Source of the DNA: Lachnospiraceae bacterium
GTDB lineage: Bacteria > Bacillota_A > Clostridia > Lachnospirales > Lachnospiraceae
Direction: 5' to 3'
DNA length: 5,773 nt
Assembly (NCBI GenBank): GCA_017437705.1
Contig: JAFRYJ010000020.1
Location: forward strand, 1-5,773
Both the position numbers and the translations under genes were made by a program. Of this stretch, positions 5,768 through 5,773 are shown in pieces. Each line of letters starts with the position of its first letter. The first letter of the stretch is position 1. The notes below the pieces were generated by a model. It was not told where the DNA came from and did no database searches. It worked only from the letters and a program-made list of their open reading frames with translations.

Positions 5768-5773
5768 ATGGAA
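5768..5773 (+). CDS. Start of a further gene, cut by window edge
   Basis: An ATG at 5768 is preceded by AAGGAG (5756-5761) with 6-nt spacing, a good ribosome binding site of the same quality as those of oppA and the symporter. Only Met-Glu is visible, so nothing can be said about the product. Confidence 0.5.

Noticed and set aside
1..5773. Search for a novel defence, mobile or biosynthetic system
   Set aside because: Every long coding region belongs to a familiar transporter family. No transposase, integrase, direct-repeat array or toxin-antitoxin pattern was seen.

Overview
The window reads as an ordinary stretch of a Gram-positive, Clostridia-like chromosome (a Lachnospiraceae-type relative is my best guess). 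The reasons are strong AGGAGG ribosome binding sites, a lipoprotein-type oligopeptide binding protein, intrinsic terminators, a tandem glycine riboswitch and intermediate GC content with many AGG/AGA arginine codons. The genus cannot be fixed from this sequence alone. All genes lie on the + strand. I see no mobile element, CRISPR array, tRNA or rRNA.

Region 1 (1-3877) is the distal part of an oligopeptide (Opp) ABC importer operon. It holds the 3' part of oppD (5' end outside the window), oppF overlapping it by 8 nt, and then a separate gene for the lipid-anchored substrate-binding protein OppA. OppD and OppF are the two cytoplasmic ATPases, and OppA captures peptides outside the membrane. 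The permeases (OppB and OppC) are presumably upstream of the window. oppA appears to have its own sigma-A-type promoter in the 119-nt gap after oppF, with a 7-bp perfect inverted repeat bracketing the -10 box. A 13-bp perfect-stem terminator follows oppA.

Region 2 (3878-5668) is a riboswitch-controlled transporter. A 5' leader of several hundred bases carries a hairpin-forming inverted repeat, a tandem glycine riboswitch with a recognisable leader-linker kink-turn, and an intrinsic terminator placed between the riboswitch and the gene. The gene is a complete sodium:alanine/glycine symporter (AGCS family). The leader contains mutually exclusive pairings that suggest a transcription-attenuation mechanism. 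The one linking the aptamer core to the terminator predicts that glycine turns the transporter off.

Region 3 (5669-5773) is a short intergenic gap with a candidate promoter and inverted repeat. It is followed by a good ribosome binding site and the first two codons of another gene.

The common theme is nitrogen and amino-acid acquisition: peptides through Opp, and glycine or alanine through the symporter. I do not see a new type of system. The most informative part is the detailed architecture of the riboswitch leader (about 3930-4290) and the operator-like repeat at the oppA promoter.
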